Shown one piece after another: positions 7,127 to 15,216 of a DNA stretch of 50,651 bases. Both the position numbers and the translations under genes were made by a program. The notes beneath the pieces were generated by a model, which was given only the letters and a program-made list of their open reading frames with translations, made no database searches and was not told where the DNA came from. The stretch covers positions 1 to 50,651 of the forward strand of contig NZ_MTKN01000029.1 of the NCBI RefSeq assembly GCF_001975825.1, read 5' to 3'. Each line of letters begins with the position of its first letter. Positions within the stretch are counted from its first letter, which is position 1. The stretch is from [Flexibacter] sp. ATCC 35208 (GTDB lineage Bacteria > Bacteroidota > Bacteroidia > Chitinophagales > Chitinophagaceae).

Positions 7127-9628
7127 TCATTCCTGAAAATATACCCGTTTCACCCGCTGCGAAATTCCTGTTAATATTTCATAAGGTATAGTACCTGCCC
7201 AGGCGGCTAATTGCTGTACAGGTAAGGATTCGCCAAATACTATTACTTCATCTCCTTCTGCAATATCAGTAATGTGGGTTACATCCAGCATCAGCATATC
7301 CATTGCTACCACACCTACTACCGGGGCCAGCTGACCCCTTATCAGCATCTTGCCTACGCCATTGCTGAGGCGGCGGGGATACCCATCTGCATACCCGATT
7401 CGCACAGTAGCTGTCACAGCCGGGCTTTTTGCCTTCCACTTTGCACCATAACCCACAAAATCGCCTGTATTCAGGTGTTTTACCTGCGAAACGGTGGTTT
7501 TCAGTGTGCTTACCGGTTTCAGTTGTGCCTGCATTTGCTCACTGCTGTCCACGCCATACATCCCGATACCTAACCGCACCATATCCAGTTGTAAATCAGG
7601 GTGACGGAGGATGGCCGCACTGTTCGAAATATGTCTGATCACCGCATAGCCGAGTGCCTTTTGCAACTCATAGCTCATTTCATAGAAATGCTTACCCTGT
7701 AGTTTGGTCAGCTCGTCCAGTGCCGGATCTTCACTACCTGCCAGATGACTGAAGATAGATTTAACTGTAAGGTAATTATTATCTGTTAGCATAGCAGCCA
7801 GCTCGGGAATGTCTTTCCGCTCAAATCCAAGCCTGTGCATGCCTGTATCTAGTTTAATATGTACCGGAAATCCGGTCTTGCCTGCTATCTGAACTTCTTC
7901 TTCAAACTGCTGTAACAAATGCGGGGAGTAGATCTCGGGTTCAAGGTTCCACTGCAGGATCGCATCAAATGAACTGGGTTCGGGGTTCATGACCATGATC
8001 GGCATGGTTATACCTGTTCGTCTTAATTCAACACCTTCATCAGCATACGCAACGGCGAGGTAATCTACGCCATGGAACTGCAATAGATTTGCAATCTCAA
8101 AACTTCCACTACCGTAAGAAAATGCTTTGACCATCGCCATCAGTTTGGTAGCGGGTTTCAGCAATGCCTGGTATTGTTTGATATTATGAGAAACTGAGCT
8201 GAGATTGATCTCAAGAATGGTCTGATGTACTTTTTGTTCCAGCAATTTGCCTATCCGCTCAAACTCAAATACACGTGCTCCTTTCAGCAGGATGGTCTCA
8301 TGCTGAAAATCCTGTTGGTTAAACTGCTGGATAAACTCTTCTGTAGTGAGGAAGAAAGTACTCTTTAATCCCTCTACCTGCTGGAAACACTTCTTTTCAC
8401 GGAAGATGTTTTTACCAATACCAATTACCTTGTCGATCTTCTTTTGTTGCATCAGGCTGGCTACTTCTTCATAAAGAGAAGCATCGCTCTTGCCGCTTTG
8501 CAGAATATCGCTGAGTATCACGGTACGGGTAGGGTGCTGTTGCTGCTGTTGCAGAAAATCCAGCGCTATATTGAGTGAACCTAAATCTGAATTGTAACTG
8601 TCATTGATCACCGAGCAGTTGTTAATACCCTGTTTTAGCTCCAGTCGCATGGCGATATTACCCAACTGATCCATACGCTGCTGAATCACTTCCGGAGAGA
8701 TCTTGAGGTACAGCATCAGTACCCAGCAGTGAATCGCATTCTCAATAGAACCTTCATCTACAAAAGGAATGGTAATATTCAGCGACTCCCCTTTATGCAG
8801 GGCCTCGATGTGGGAGTGGGTACCGTTCTTTTCCACATTGATCACTCTAAGGTCAGCATCCGTTTTGCGCGACCAGGTACAAAGTTGTAAGCCCTCCAGG
8901 TTTTCCTTCTTGCCCACCAGGTTGTGAAACTGGTTGACACATTCATTCAATGCGAGGTAATCCTTGCAGTAAATGAGCAGTTCGCTCTTGGAAAACAGTA
9001 CCAGCTTTTCGTTGATCTTTTGGCGGATGTTCAGGAAGCCCTCGTTATGGGCTTCGCCGATATTAGTAAAAATGCCAATGTTAGGACGGATTATCTTTTC
9101 CAGGTGCTCCATTTCTCCGGGTTGGGAGATGCCGGCTTCGAAAATGGCCAGCTGGTGCTCAGGTTTCATTTGCCATACAGAAAGGGGAACCCCTATCTGT
9201 GAGTTGTAGCTCTTAGGACTACGTATGATGTTGTAATCTTTTTCCAGCAGCTGGTACAACCACTCTTTTACGATGGTTTTACCATTGCTACCAGTTATAC
9301 CGATCACAGGAATATGAAATTGCTGTCTGTGATACGCTACCAAAGCATGCAGCGCATTCATTGTATCTTTAACCAATATAAAGTTAGCCGTTGGAAACTG
9401 GGCAAGGTCCGGTGATTCACTTACAATGAAGTTGCTGACCCCCTTTTCGTACAATTCTTTTATATATTGATGAGCGTTCCTGCGAGGACTTACCAACGGA
9501 ATGAAGACAGAGGTGGCCGGAAATATCACCTTCCGGCTATCCAACAGAATATGTTCAATCTCCGGGTTACCTGTTTGCTGTAATAGCTCACCTTTCAGCA
9601 CCTTGCTGATACTTTCTGCGTTATACAC
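7127..9628 (-). CDS. bifunctional MurF-like / alanine racemase fusion
   Basis: The protein is 833 residues, a fusion known in Bacteroidota. Residues 1 to about 455 resemble MurF, which joins D-Ala-D-Ala to UDP-MurNAc-tripeptide; the P-loop GITGSNGKT is at 110-118. Residues from about 465 are a PLP-dependent alanine racemase: PLP lysine in MVKAFSYGSG (Lys501), then HRLGF, RLGIGMYGV, the tyrosine in VGYGAKW, and GYADGYPRRLSNG. The MurF half deviates from the stand-alone MurF at 15217-16497: the region usually AKGE reads INEK, and DAYNANP reads DSYNSDL, so its ligase activity is uncertain. Translation starts at GTG 9628, because an in-frame stop lies just upstream. lspA follows 53 bp downstream and may be cotranscribed. 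It probably supplies D-alanine for the wall. Confidence 0.93.
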   Translation of the reverse strand: MYNAESISKVLKGELLQQTGNPEIEHILLDSRKVIFPATSVFIPLVSPRRNAHQYIKELYEKGVSNFIVSESPDLAQFPTANFILVKDTMNALHALVAYHRQQFHIPVIGITGSNGKTIVKEWLYQLLEKDYNIIRSPKSYNSQIGVPLSVWQMKPEHQLAIFEAGISQPGEMEHLEKIIRPNIGIFTNIGEAHNEGFLNIRQKINEKLVLFSKSELLIYCKDYLALNECVNQFHNLVGKKENLEGLQLCTWSRKTDADLRVINVEKNGTHSHIEALHKGESLNITIPFVDEGSIENAIHCWVLMLYLKISPEVIQQRMDQLGNIAMRLELKQGINNCSVINDSYNSDLGSLNIALDFLQQQQQHPTRTVILSDILQSGKSDASLYEEVASLMQQKKIDKVIGIGKNIFREKKCFQQVEGLKSTFFLTTEEFIQQFNQQDFQHETILLKGARVFEFERIGKLLEQKVHQTILEINLSSVSHNIKQYQALLKPATKLMAMVKAFSYGSGSFEIANLLQFHGVDYLAVAYADEGVELRRTGITMPIMVMNPEPSSFDAILQWNLEPEIYSPHLLQQFEEEVQIAGKTGFPVHIKLDTGMHRLGFERKDIPELAAMLTDNNYLTVKSIFSHLAGSEDPALDELTKLQGKHFYEMSYELQKALGYAVIRHISNSAAILRHPDLQLDMVRLGIGMYGVDSSEQMQAQLKPVSTLKTTVSQVKHLNTGDFVGYGAKWKAKSPAVTATVRIGYADGYPRRLSNGVGKMLIRGQLAPVVGVVAMDMLMLDVTHITDIAEGDEVIVFGESLPVQQLAAWAGTIPYEILTGISQRVKRVYFQE

Positions 9629-9650
9629 TTGTGGTTAAGTTTATTTTGCC

Positions 9651-9682
9651 GGAACAATGACCAGTGACGGCCTCATTGTTCC
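9651..9682 (-). promoter_or_regulatory. hairpin in the murF-alr leader
   Basis: GGAACAATGA pairs perfectly with TCATTGTTCC across a 12-base loop, 23 bp before the GTG start. No T-tract follows on either strand, so it is not an ordinary terminator. It may affect translation or message stability. Confidence 0.4.
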
Positions 9683-9771
9683 ACTTCCCTTAATAGAATT
9701 AATTAAAACAAAGTTGACGTCTACTTCTAATGTGGGGTCATGGTTGCCGCAATTTTTTGATGAATGAATGG

Positions 9772-9779
9772 CAAATATA
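9772..9779 (-). promoter_or_regulatory. -7 box for murF-alr
   Basis: Minus-strand TATATTTG matches TAnnTTTG exactly, implying a leader of about 135 bases containing the 9651-9682 hairpin. No clear -33 box is seen. Confidence 0.45.
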
Positions 9780-9849
9780 TGGGAATAACCGTTAGCACAT
9801 TGTTATAAATGTGTGCTTTCAGGTGGTAACCACTTAATTAATAATGACC

Positions 9850-11556
9850 TTATCTTTCGAACTTCCGCTGTCTGATGAACTGGAAAATGACCCTGAACAA
9901 AAGGATTAGCAGAACGGGAATAATGACACAAATAGCCTGCCACATAGACTTGTTTTGCTTGATCTTTTCGGCATCTAACAGGCGCAGGGTTAACTCTTTA
10001 TTGCGCGCTTCCATGATGCCGGCGTTGTTGGTAAGGTATCCCAGCGAGTTGAGCAGGAATTCTTTATTGGCATATACCATCGAGGGGTCGAAGAGGTTAA
10101 CGCCCATTTGCATAGGACCATTTTTCTGGGAAATGGCATTTGTGATGAGGTCGCCGTCACTAACGACAATCATCTTATTTATAACATCACTATGATCTTT
10201 AAATGGTAAACGGGTCACCTGTTGAATCAGCTGTTGCTCGTCTACACTCAGCCTGTTGCGGAACAGGGAGGTAAACTGTCCTTCCAGCAATACTGCCACC
10301 GGCAGGTTATGCTGCTGGAACTGGCGTGGATTAGGTTTGGTACGAAGGTCGTTCCAGCTCAGCTGTACGGGAGCACGCTCTGTACGTGAATTGCCGGAAG
10401 AAGTCAGCAACACTGTTTTGGAGATATCCCCCCCTTTCACCGTATCGATTGAGCTTGCAAAATGGCTCAGCACCAGGTCCATATTTTTTACAATCGGATG
10501 TGCACCGGTTGGTGAAAGCAATGGGAAATAAGGGAAAGGGAGCAGGTCAAACTGTGGTTTATCCCCAACATGTCCCACCACCTGTGGAAGGCGATCACAT
10601 TGTAAATCCTGGATCAGGTCCTGGTTGATCCTCACGCCATAGCGAAACAGCATGTCTTCCAGGTTCAGTTCACGATCCATGGCTACATAGGTATCATGTT
10701 TTTGCAGGCTATCCATACCTACATTCAGTTCATCTACAAACCAGATCACTTTACCACCGTTCATGACGTACTGATCTATCTTCAACTTATCTTCATCCGT
10801 AAAGCGGTCAACAGGTTTTGCAAACACGATGGCGGAAAAATCCTGCGGAATGTGAGAAACGTATTGTAAGGTAATCGTGTCGAGCAGGTAGCTGCTTTGC
10901 ATGCTGGTAAGGGCATCCAGTACTTCGGCACCCAGCAATTCATTGTGGCCGAGCATGTAGCCTACCAGTGGCAGGTGATTTTGTTTGAGCTGATATATAG
11001 CGTTGGCAAACTGGAATTCCAGCAGTGCCTCGGAGCTGTTCATGGTTTGCATAGGATCCTGGCCACCCTGGTTCTTCAGGAGATTGATGCCGAGGGTCTT
11101 GCTGCCATAGTGAACAAGGGCACCCGGGAAGATCAGTTTCTCAGAGTATCCCTGGTTCGCATCTTCCTGCACCTGCATATTAAAAGGCATGATCCCCTGC
11201 TCAGCAAGTGATTGCTGAAAAGCGAGCCTGTCGGAATCATTCATGCCCTGACCGGGATTCAGGAAAGAAAACTGCACCCGGTTACCGCCTACTTCCCTGA
11301 ATTCTTCCAGGAGTTCCTGGGTAGATTGTGCCAGTTGACGGAAGGAAGCAGGGTAATCACCCTTGAGGAATACCTCGATGGTGACAGTGCTATCCAGCCC
11401 TTTGAGCAGCTGGCGGGTGCTGGGAGTAAGGGTAAATCTCTTTTCGGCGGTTAGGTCCCATCTTGTATGAACGTACATGGCCAGGATGTTAACGCCTATC
11501 AGTATAGCTATGACGAGTATTGCCCGTTGCAGGTATTTTTTCTTACTGTTAATCAC
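9850..11556 (-). CDS. gldG: gliding motility ABC transporter component GldG
   Basis: GldG is the periplasmic/auxiliary component of the GldAFG ABC system needed for gliding in many Bacteroidota. The 568-residue protein has an N-terminal membrane anchor (about 11-29), the conserved start of the family (RWDLTAEKRFTLTPSTRQLL), a large extracytoplasmic domain (ABC_transp_aux type), and a C-terminal membrane segment (about 540-558) followed by a basic tail. It starts with GTG at 11556 and lies 35 bp downstream of gldF, so the two are one operon. The ATPase gene gldA is not in the window. Confidence 0.93.
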   Translation of the reverse strand: MINSKKKYLQRAILVIAILIGVNILAMYVHTRWDLTAEKRFTLTPSTRQLLKGLDSTVTIEVFLKGDYPASFRQLAQSTQELLEEFREVGGNRVQFSFLNPGQGMNDSDRLAFQQSLAEQGIMPFNMQVQEDANQGYSEKLIFPGALVHYGSKTLGINLLKNQGGQDPMQTMNSSEALLEFQFANAIYQLKQNHLPLVGYMLGHNELLGAEVLDALTSMQSSYLLDTITLQYVSHIPQDFSAIVFAKPVDRFTDEDKLKIDQYVMNGGKVIWFVDELNVGMDSLQKHDTYVAMDRELNLEDMLFRYGVRINQDLIQDLQCDRLPQVVGHVGDKPQFDLLPFPYFPLLSPTGAHPIVKNMDLVLSHFASSIDTVKGGDISKTVLLTSSGNSRTERAPVQLSWNDLRTKPNPRQFQQHNLPVAVLLEGQFTSLFRNRLSVDEQQLIQQVTRLPFKDHSDVINKMIVVSDGDLITNAISQKNGPMQMGVNLFDPSMVYANKEFLLNSLGYLTNNAGIMEARNKELTLRLLDAEKIKQNKSMWQAICVIIPVLLILLFRVIFQFIRQRKFER

Positions 11557-11591
11557 AATCTGATTAATTACTTAGTGTGACAGTCTTATTT

Positions 11592-12326
11592 TCAATCCCA
11601 GATCCTTCTTTGTAATGACAATCTTGTTAGATAGAGCATCAGTGCAATGATACTAAGGAAGTAAACTACATCCCGGCTATCGATTACCCCTCTGCTGATA
11701 GAAGAATAATGGAAGCGGATCCCTGCCATTTGCAGGTAGTAGTCCGCCGAACCGGTGAAGGCAGGCAACTTACTCAGTGAGTCGAATCCATAATAGAATA
11801 TAAAACAGGTGAAAATGGCGGTGAGGAAGGCGACCACAGAGTTGGTGGTCAGAGAGGAAGCCCAGACACCGATGGCGGTGAAAACGGCTCCCAGCAGGAA
11901 CAGCCCGATATAAGAACCGGTAATGCCACCGTTGTCCAGCACTGTATTAGGAGCGCTGAGCCTGCGGATGGCGATGTAATACACCAAAGTCGGTATCAGG
12001 GAAATCAGTACGATCAGTAGGCCAGCGAGGAACTTTCCGTTCACGATCTGCCACCAGGTGAGCGGTTTGGTGCTCAACAGCTCCATGGTGCCGGATTTGA
12101 ATTCATCGGCAAAAGAACGCATGGTGATAGCAGGAATCAGCAACAGGTAAATAACTGGGGCCAGCTCAAACAGCGGGTCCAGGTTGGCATATCCATAATC
12201 CAGCAGACTGGTGTCGGGGAATACGAATAGCAATAGCCCATTTGCCAGCAGGAATAGGATAATAGCGATATACCCTGTGATGCTGCTGAAAAACTGATGG
12301 ATTTCCTTTCTGAATATTGCTAGCAT
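11592..12326 (-). CDS. gldF: gliding motility ABC transporter permease GldF
   Basis: This is the inner-membrane permease of the GldAFG transporter, 244 residues with six hydrophobic segments, an ABC-2 type permease of normal family length. The motif FADEFKSGTMELLSTKPLTWWQIVNGKF (read in parts at about 72-100) is characteristic of ABC-2 permeases acting with GldG. It begins at the ATG at 12326 with a -7 box 20 bp upstream. It heads the gldF-gldG operon. Confidence 0.92.
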   Translation of the reverse strand: MLAIFRKEIHQFFSSITGYIAIILFLLANGLLLFVFPDTSLLDYGYANLDPLFELAPVIYLLLIPAITMRSFADEFKSGTMELLSTKPLTWWQIVNGKFLAGLLIVLISLIPTLVYYIAIRRLSAPNTVLDNGGITGSYIGLFLLGAVFTAIGVWASSLTTNSVVAFLTAIFTCFIFYYGFDSLSKLPAFTGSADYYLQMAGIRFHYSSISRGVIDSRDVVYFLSIIALMLYLTRLSLQRRIWD

Positions 12327-12345
12327 AGTAATTTGACTGAAAGTA

Positions 12346-12353
12346 CAAATATA
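12346..12353 (-). promoter_or_regulatory. -7 box for gldF-gldG
   Basis: Minus-strand TATATTTG matches TAnnTTTG exactly, 19 bp before the gldF start codon, so the leader is only about a dozen bases. Confidence 0.6.
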
Positions 12354-12394
12354 TATATTATTTAAGGTGCAAGCGTTAGAATATAATTAGTAAT

Positions 12395-12429
12395 AAAAAA
12401 TGCTTTTGCCTCAGGCAAAAGCATTTTTT
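12395..12429 (-). terminator. terminator of the iscS-iscU-like unit
   Basis: A perfect 16-bp stem AAAAAATGCTTTTGCC with loop TCA, T-rich on both strands. The minus-strand IscU-like gene ends 106 bp before it. A second hairpin (ACCGGAG, loop, CTCCGGT at 12489-12505) lies in the same 3' leader, without a T-tract. Confidence 0.85.
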
Positions 12430-12534
12430 GCGCCATGTATATAGCGCTTAAATCAAAATTTTATTGGATAAGAGAGAAAGTTTTTCCAACCGGAGGCGCT
12501 CCGGTCGTTTACATAAGCAGGATGATAAAATCAA

Positions 12535-12975
12535 TCAATCCCTTTCGTCGTAATAGTCAGCTGGTTCTTCATATTCTTCTACCGCAGGCTCCATCCCATT
12601 CTTAAACCGATAATCATTGATGGCAGCCCTCACCGCATCTTCCGTCAAAATCGCACTATGAATTTTAGAAGGAGGTAAACTCAATGCTTCCACGATCTCC
12701 ATATGATCTAACCGGAAAGCCTCTTCAATTGTTTTCCCCTTAATCCATTCAGTAGTGATAGAAGAACACGCAATCGCTGACCCACAGCCAAAGGTCTTGA
12801 AGCGTGCGTCTCTGATCACGTGTGTGACAGGGTTTACTTCGATTTGAAACCTTACAACATCTACGTATTCCGAGACGTGTACCAACCCGGTACCTACATG
12901 CTGGGAATTTTTGTCCAGCGTGCCGGCGTTCCTGGGGTTGTTGTAGTAATCCAGTACTCTTTCAGCGTAAGACAT
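12535..12975 (-). CDS. IscU-like iron-sulfur scaffold lacking two ligand cysteines
   Basis: The 146-residue protein (from the ATG at 12975, MSYAERVLDYYNNPRNAG) has the IscU fold throughout, including DYYNNPRNAGTLD, VGTGLV, KTFGCGSAIA and PPSKIH. In canonical IscU three cysteines, an Asp and a His bind the cluster and accept sulfur (E. coli Cys37, Asp39, Cys63, His105, Cys106). Here the matching residues are Tyr37, Asp39, Cys64, His106 and Ser107, so the first and third cysteines are gone. An extra Cys sits at 70. The C-terminus is an acidic tail (about 128-146). The gene lies 120 bp downstream of iscS, as in isc operons. A longer frame opens at a GTG at 13023, but the ATG at 12975 matches family starts. 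It could be a modified scaffold, a regulator of IscS or a sulfur-transfer partner of another kind. Confidence 0.85.
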   Translation of the reverse strand: MSYAERVLDYYNNPRNAGTLDKNSQHVGTGLVHVSEYVDVVRFQIEVNPVTHVIRDARFKTFGCGSAIACSSITTEWIKGKTIEEAFRLDHMEIVEALSLPPSKIHSAILTEDAVRAAINDYRFKNGMEPAVEEYEEPADYYDERD

Positions 12976-13095
12976 AAGCATAAGTATAAAGCATTCATAA
13001 TCCAGAGGCATGCCACAGGTCACTGTATTTAGGCCTCTGTCTGGCCGTTTTATAGTTGGTTTATAGCAATCTTACGGCCAGATTTTTCCGTATTG

Positions 13096-14313
13096 TCATT
13101 GATGCGACCATTCGATCGCATTCATGTCCTCTCCCTCCTTGAACATTTCCCACAGGGGGCTGATTTCGCGCAGTCTGTTCACGGTTGCTGTTACAGCATT
13201 AATAGTAAAATCTATTTCTTCTTCAGTGGTGAATCTTCCCAATCCAAAGCGCAGGGAAGAATGTGCAAGGTCATCTCCCAATCCCAAAGCTTTCAGCACA
13301 TAGCTAGGTTCAGGCGATGCTGATGTACAGGCAGACCCGGAAGACAAAGCGACTTCCTTGCCAAAGCCCATCAGCAGGGCTTCTCCTTCTACATATCTGA
13401 ATGATATGTTACTTACATGTGGCAGGCGGTGTGCGCGGCTACCATTTACATATGTTTCTTCCAGTTGTAATAACGCATTTTCCAGCTTATCGCGCATGGC
13501 TCCCAGCCTTTTTCCTTCTTCTTCCATTTCCTGCATGGCCAGTTCGCAGGCTTTGCCAAACCCTGCAATAGCAGGCACATTCAGGGTACCGGAGCGCATC
13601 CCACGTTCATGTCCCCCACCGTCCATTTGCGCAGTTACCTTCACTCTGGGTGATTTGCGACGTACATATAATGCACCGATGCCTTTAGGACCATATAATT
13701 TATGTGCGCTAAATGCAGCCAGGTCAATACCGTCTTTTGTCACATTCACGGGCACCTTGCCCGCAGCCTGGGTAATGTCGCTCATCATGAGTACGCCATG
13801 ACGCTTGGCGATGGCACTGATCTCCCGGATAGGATTGATAGACCCAATTTCGTTGTTGGCGTACATTACAGCTACAATAATCGTTTTAGCAGTAATAGCT
13901 GATTCAAGTTCTTTCAGGTCGATCATACCTTCCTCATTCACCTTCAGGTAGGTCACAGATGCGCCCAACTTTTCAATGTGTTTGCAGGTATCGAGTACGG
14001 CTTTATGTTCTACTTCGGTAGTAATAATATGGTTCCCTTTGTCCGCGTACATTTCAAATACACCTTTCAGGGCCAGGTTATCGGCTTCCGTAGCGCCGGA
14101 AGTGAAGATGATTTCTTTCGGATCGGCTCCTATAAGGGCAGCTACCTGTTCCCTGGCCAGATCTATCGCAGCTTCTGCAGCCCAGCCATATGCATGATGA
14201 CGGCTGCTGGCGTTGCCAAAATGCTGTGTAAAGAACGGAAGCATCGTTTCCAGCACCCTTGGATCCAGGGGCGTAGTAGCATTGTTATCAAGATACACAG
14301 GCAGTTGCAACAT
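13096..14313 (-). CDS. iscS: cysteine desulfurase, IscS/NifS type
   Basis: This PLP enzyme removes sulfur from L-cysteine and holds it as a persulfide for iron-sulfur clusters, thiolated tRNA or MoaD. The 405-residue protein shows YLDNNATTPLDP at the N-terminus, the PLP lysine in SAHKLYGPKGIG (about 203), GGGHERGMRSGTLN, and the catalytic cysteine loop SSGSACTSASPEPS typical of IscS. All catalytic elements look intact, in contrast to the IscU-like partner downstream. I start at the ATG at 14313 (MLQLPVYLDNNATTP); the slightly longer frame begins with TTG. Confidence 0.95.
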   Translation of the reverse strand: MLQLPVYLDNNATTPLDPRVLETMLPFFTQHFGNASSRHHAYGWAAEAAIDLAREQVAALIGADPKEIIFTSGATEADNLALKGVFEMYADKGNHIITTEVEHKAVLDTCKHIEKLGASVTYLKVNEEGMIDLKELESAITAKTIIVAVMYANNEIGSINPIREISAIAKRHGVLMMSDITQAAGKVPVNVTKDGIDLAAFSAHKLYGPKGIGALYVRRKSPRVKVTAQMDGGGHERGMRSGTLNVPAIAGFGKACELAMQEMEEEGKRLGAMRDKLENALLQLEETYVNGSRAHRLPHVSNISFRYVEGEALLMGFGKEVALSSGSACTSASPEPSYVLKALGLGDDLAHSSLRFGLGRFTTEEEIDFTINAVTATVNRLREISPLWEMFKEGEDMNAIEWSHQ

Positions 14314-14331
14314 ACACAAAAGTTTATACTA

Positions 14332-14339
14332 CAAATCTA
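14332..14339 (-). promoter_or_regulatory. -7 box for iscS
   Basis: Minus-strand TAGATTTG matches TAnnTTTG, 18 bp before the ATG at 14313. This supports that start and a very short leader. Confidence 0.55.
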
Positions 14340-14410
14340 ACGAATTGCTATCATCAAGGTACGAATTCGTTGCGAAGGAGATTTAGCCATTTTGTGTTAA
14401 TTTGCCTAAC

Positions 14411-14812
14411 ATGCTGAAAGTCGAACATATAGGTATTGCTGTACAATCGTTACAAAAATCTATTCCCCTGTTTGAGGCGCTGCTCAACACTTCCTGCTAC
14501 AAACAGGAGCAGGTAGATAGCGAGGCCGTCAGGACCGCTTTCTTTCAAAAAGGCGAAACCAAAGTAGAATTACTCGAACCAACAAACCCCGAAAGTGTGA
14601 TTGCGCGTTTTTTGGAAAAAAAAGGAGAAGGTATGCACCACATCGCCTTCGATGTAGCGGATATTCATGCAGAAATGGCTCGCCTTGCTGCAGCAGGCTT
14701 TACCTTACTAAATCCAATACCAAAGCAGGGCGCGGACAATAAATTAGTTTGTTTTTTACATCCCCGGGATACCAGTGGTGTACTTGTAGAACTGTGTCAG
14801 GAAATATTTTAA
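14411..14812 (+). CDS. mce: methylmalonyl-CoA epimerase (VOC fold)
   Basis: This enzyme interconverts (2R)- and (2S)-methylmalonyl-CoA in propionate metabolism. The protein has 133 residues, two VOC modules, metal-binding histidines in KVEHIGIAV (about residue 5) and MHHIAFDV (about 76), and the C-terminal glutamate in GVLVELCQ. Length and motifs fit the family. I start at the ATG at 14411 rather than the TTG at 14402. It is divergent from iscS, and no mutase gene lies nearby. A strong GC terminator does not follow directly; the first plus-strand one is at 15134. Confidence 0.9.
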   Translation: MLKVEHIGIAVQSLQKSIPLFEALLNTSCYKQEQVDSEAVRTAFFQKGETKVELLEPTNPESVIARFLEKKGEGMHHIAFDVADIHAEMARLAAAGFTLLNPIPKQGADNKLVCFLHPRDTSGVLVELCQEIF

Positions 14813-14942
14813 AAAATTTCCAGTTTTTTAAAATCCACCTTTTATCTGGTTACGTAGATATTTCTCAGACACTGTAGCAGACACGTTAATTTCAAAAAGA
14901 AAAACTTTTTTTATTTAAACAATCATCAATAATATTTGTTAG

Positions 14943-15169
14943 AACTTATAGCTTGGGAATGTTCGGGAAATGTAAATGATCGAGCTTAATATACCTAAGA
15001 ATTTAAATGCACAACAAAAAGCAACAGACTACCACTAATAATTACCTTAAACATATTGTATCTACCCAATTCATTGGAAAATGAATGTGGGAGGTATATT
15101 CAAAATACTCTAAAGTTGGCATAGGTTATGAACACCTGCGGGCTTTTTAGCTTGCAGGTCTCTTTTTTT
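14943..15169 (+). ncRNA. candidate small RNA (or long structured mce 3' UTR)
   Basis: The 404-bp gap 14813-15216 has no credible ORF but ends in a plus-strand terminator. A -7-like box TAATATTTG (14930-14938) predicts a start near 14943. AACTTAT (14943-14949) can pair with ATAGGTT (15121-15127), closing a domain. AGCTTG (14950-14955) pairs with CGAGCT (14981-14986). A long hairpin lies at 15059-15097, with ATTCATT, loop GGAA, AATGAAT at its tip. The overall plan of closing stem, A-rich loop and long terminal hairpin is weakly like 6S RNA, but I see no sequence proof. It could also be the 3' UTR of mce. Confidence 0.4.
15134..15169 (+). terminator. plus-strand terminator ending the 14813-15216 gap transcript
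   Basis: ACCTGC (15134-15139) pairs with GCAGGT (15154-15159), the stem being extended by G-U pairs, and CTCTTTTTTT follows. The T-run exists only on the plus strand, so it ends mce or a separate small RNA. Confidence 0.7.
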
Positions 15170-15177
15170 ATAGAAAG

Positions 15178-15205
15178 ATCTATTCCCGCCGGAGCAGGAA
15201 TAGAT
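15178..15205 (-). terminator. hairpin 3' of murF
   Basis: ATCTATTCCCGC, loop CGGA, GCAGGAATAGAT: a 12-bp stem 11 bp past the murF stop. The T-tract on the minus strand (CTTTCTAT) is weak, so efficiency is uncertain. Confidence 0.55.
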
Positions 15206-15216
15206 AAATAAAGAAC

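Noticed and set aside
14943..15169. tmRNA, RNase P RNA or SRP RNA
   Set aside because: None of their conserved core sequences or domain layouts is visible; only a loose 6S-like outline remains, so I left it as an unnamed candidate.
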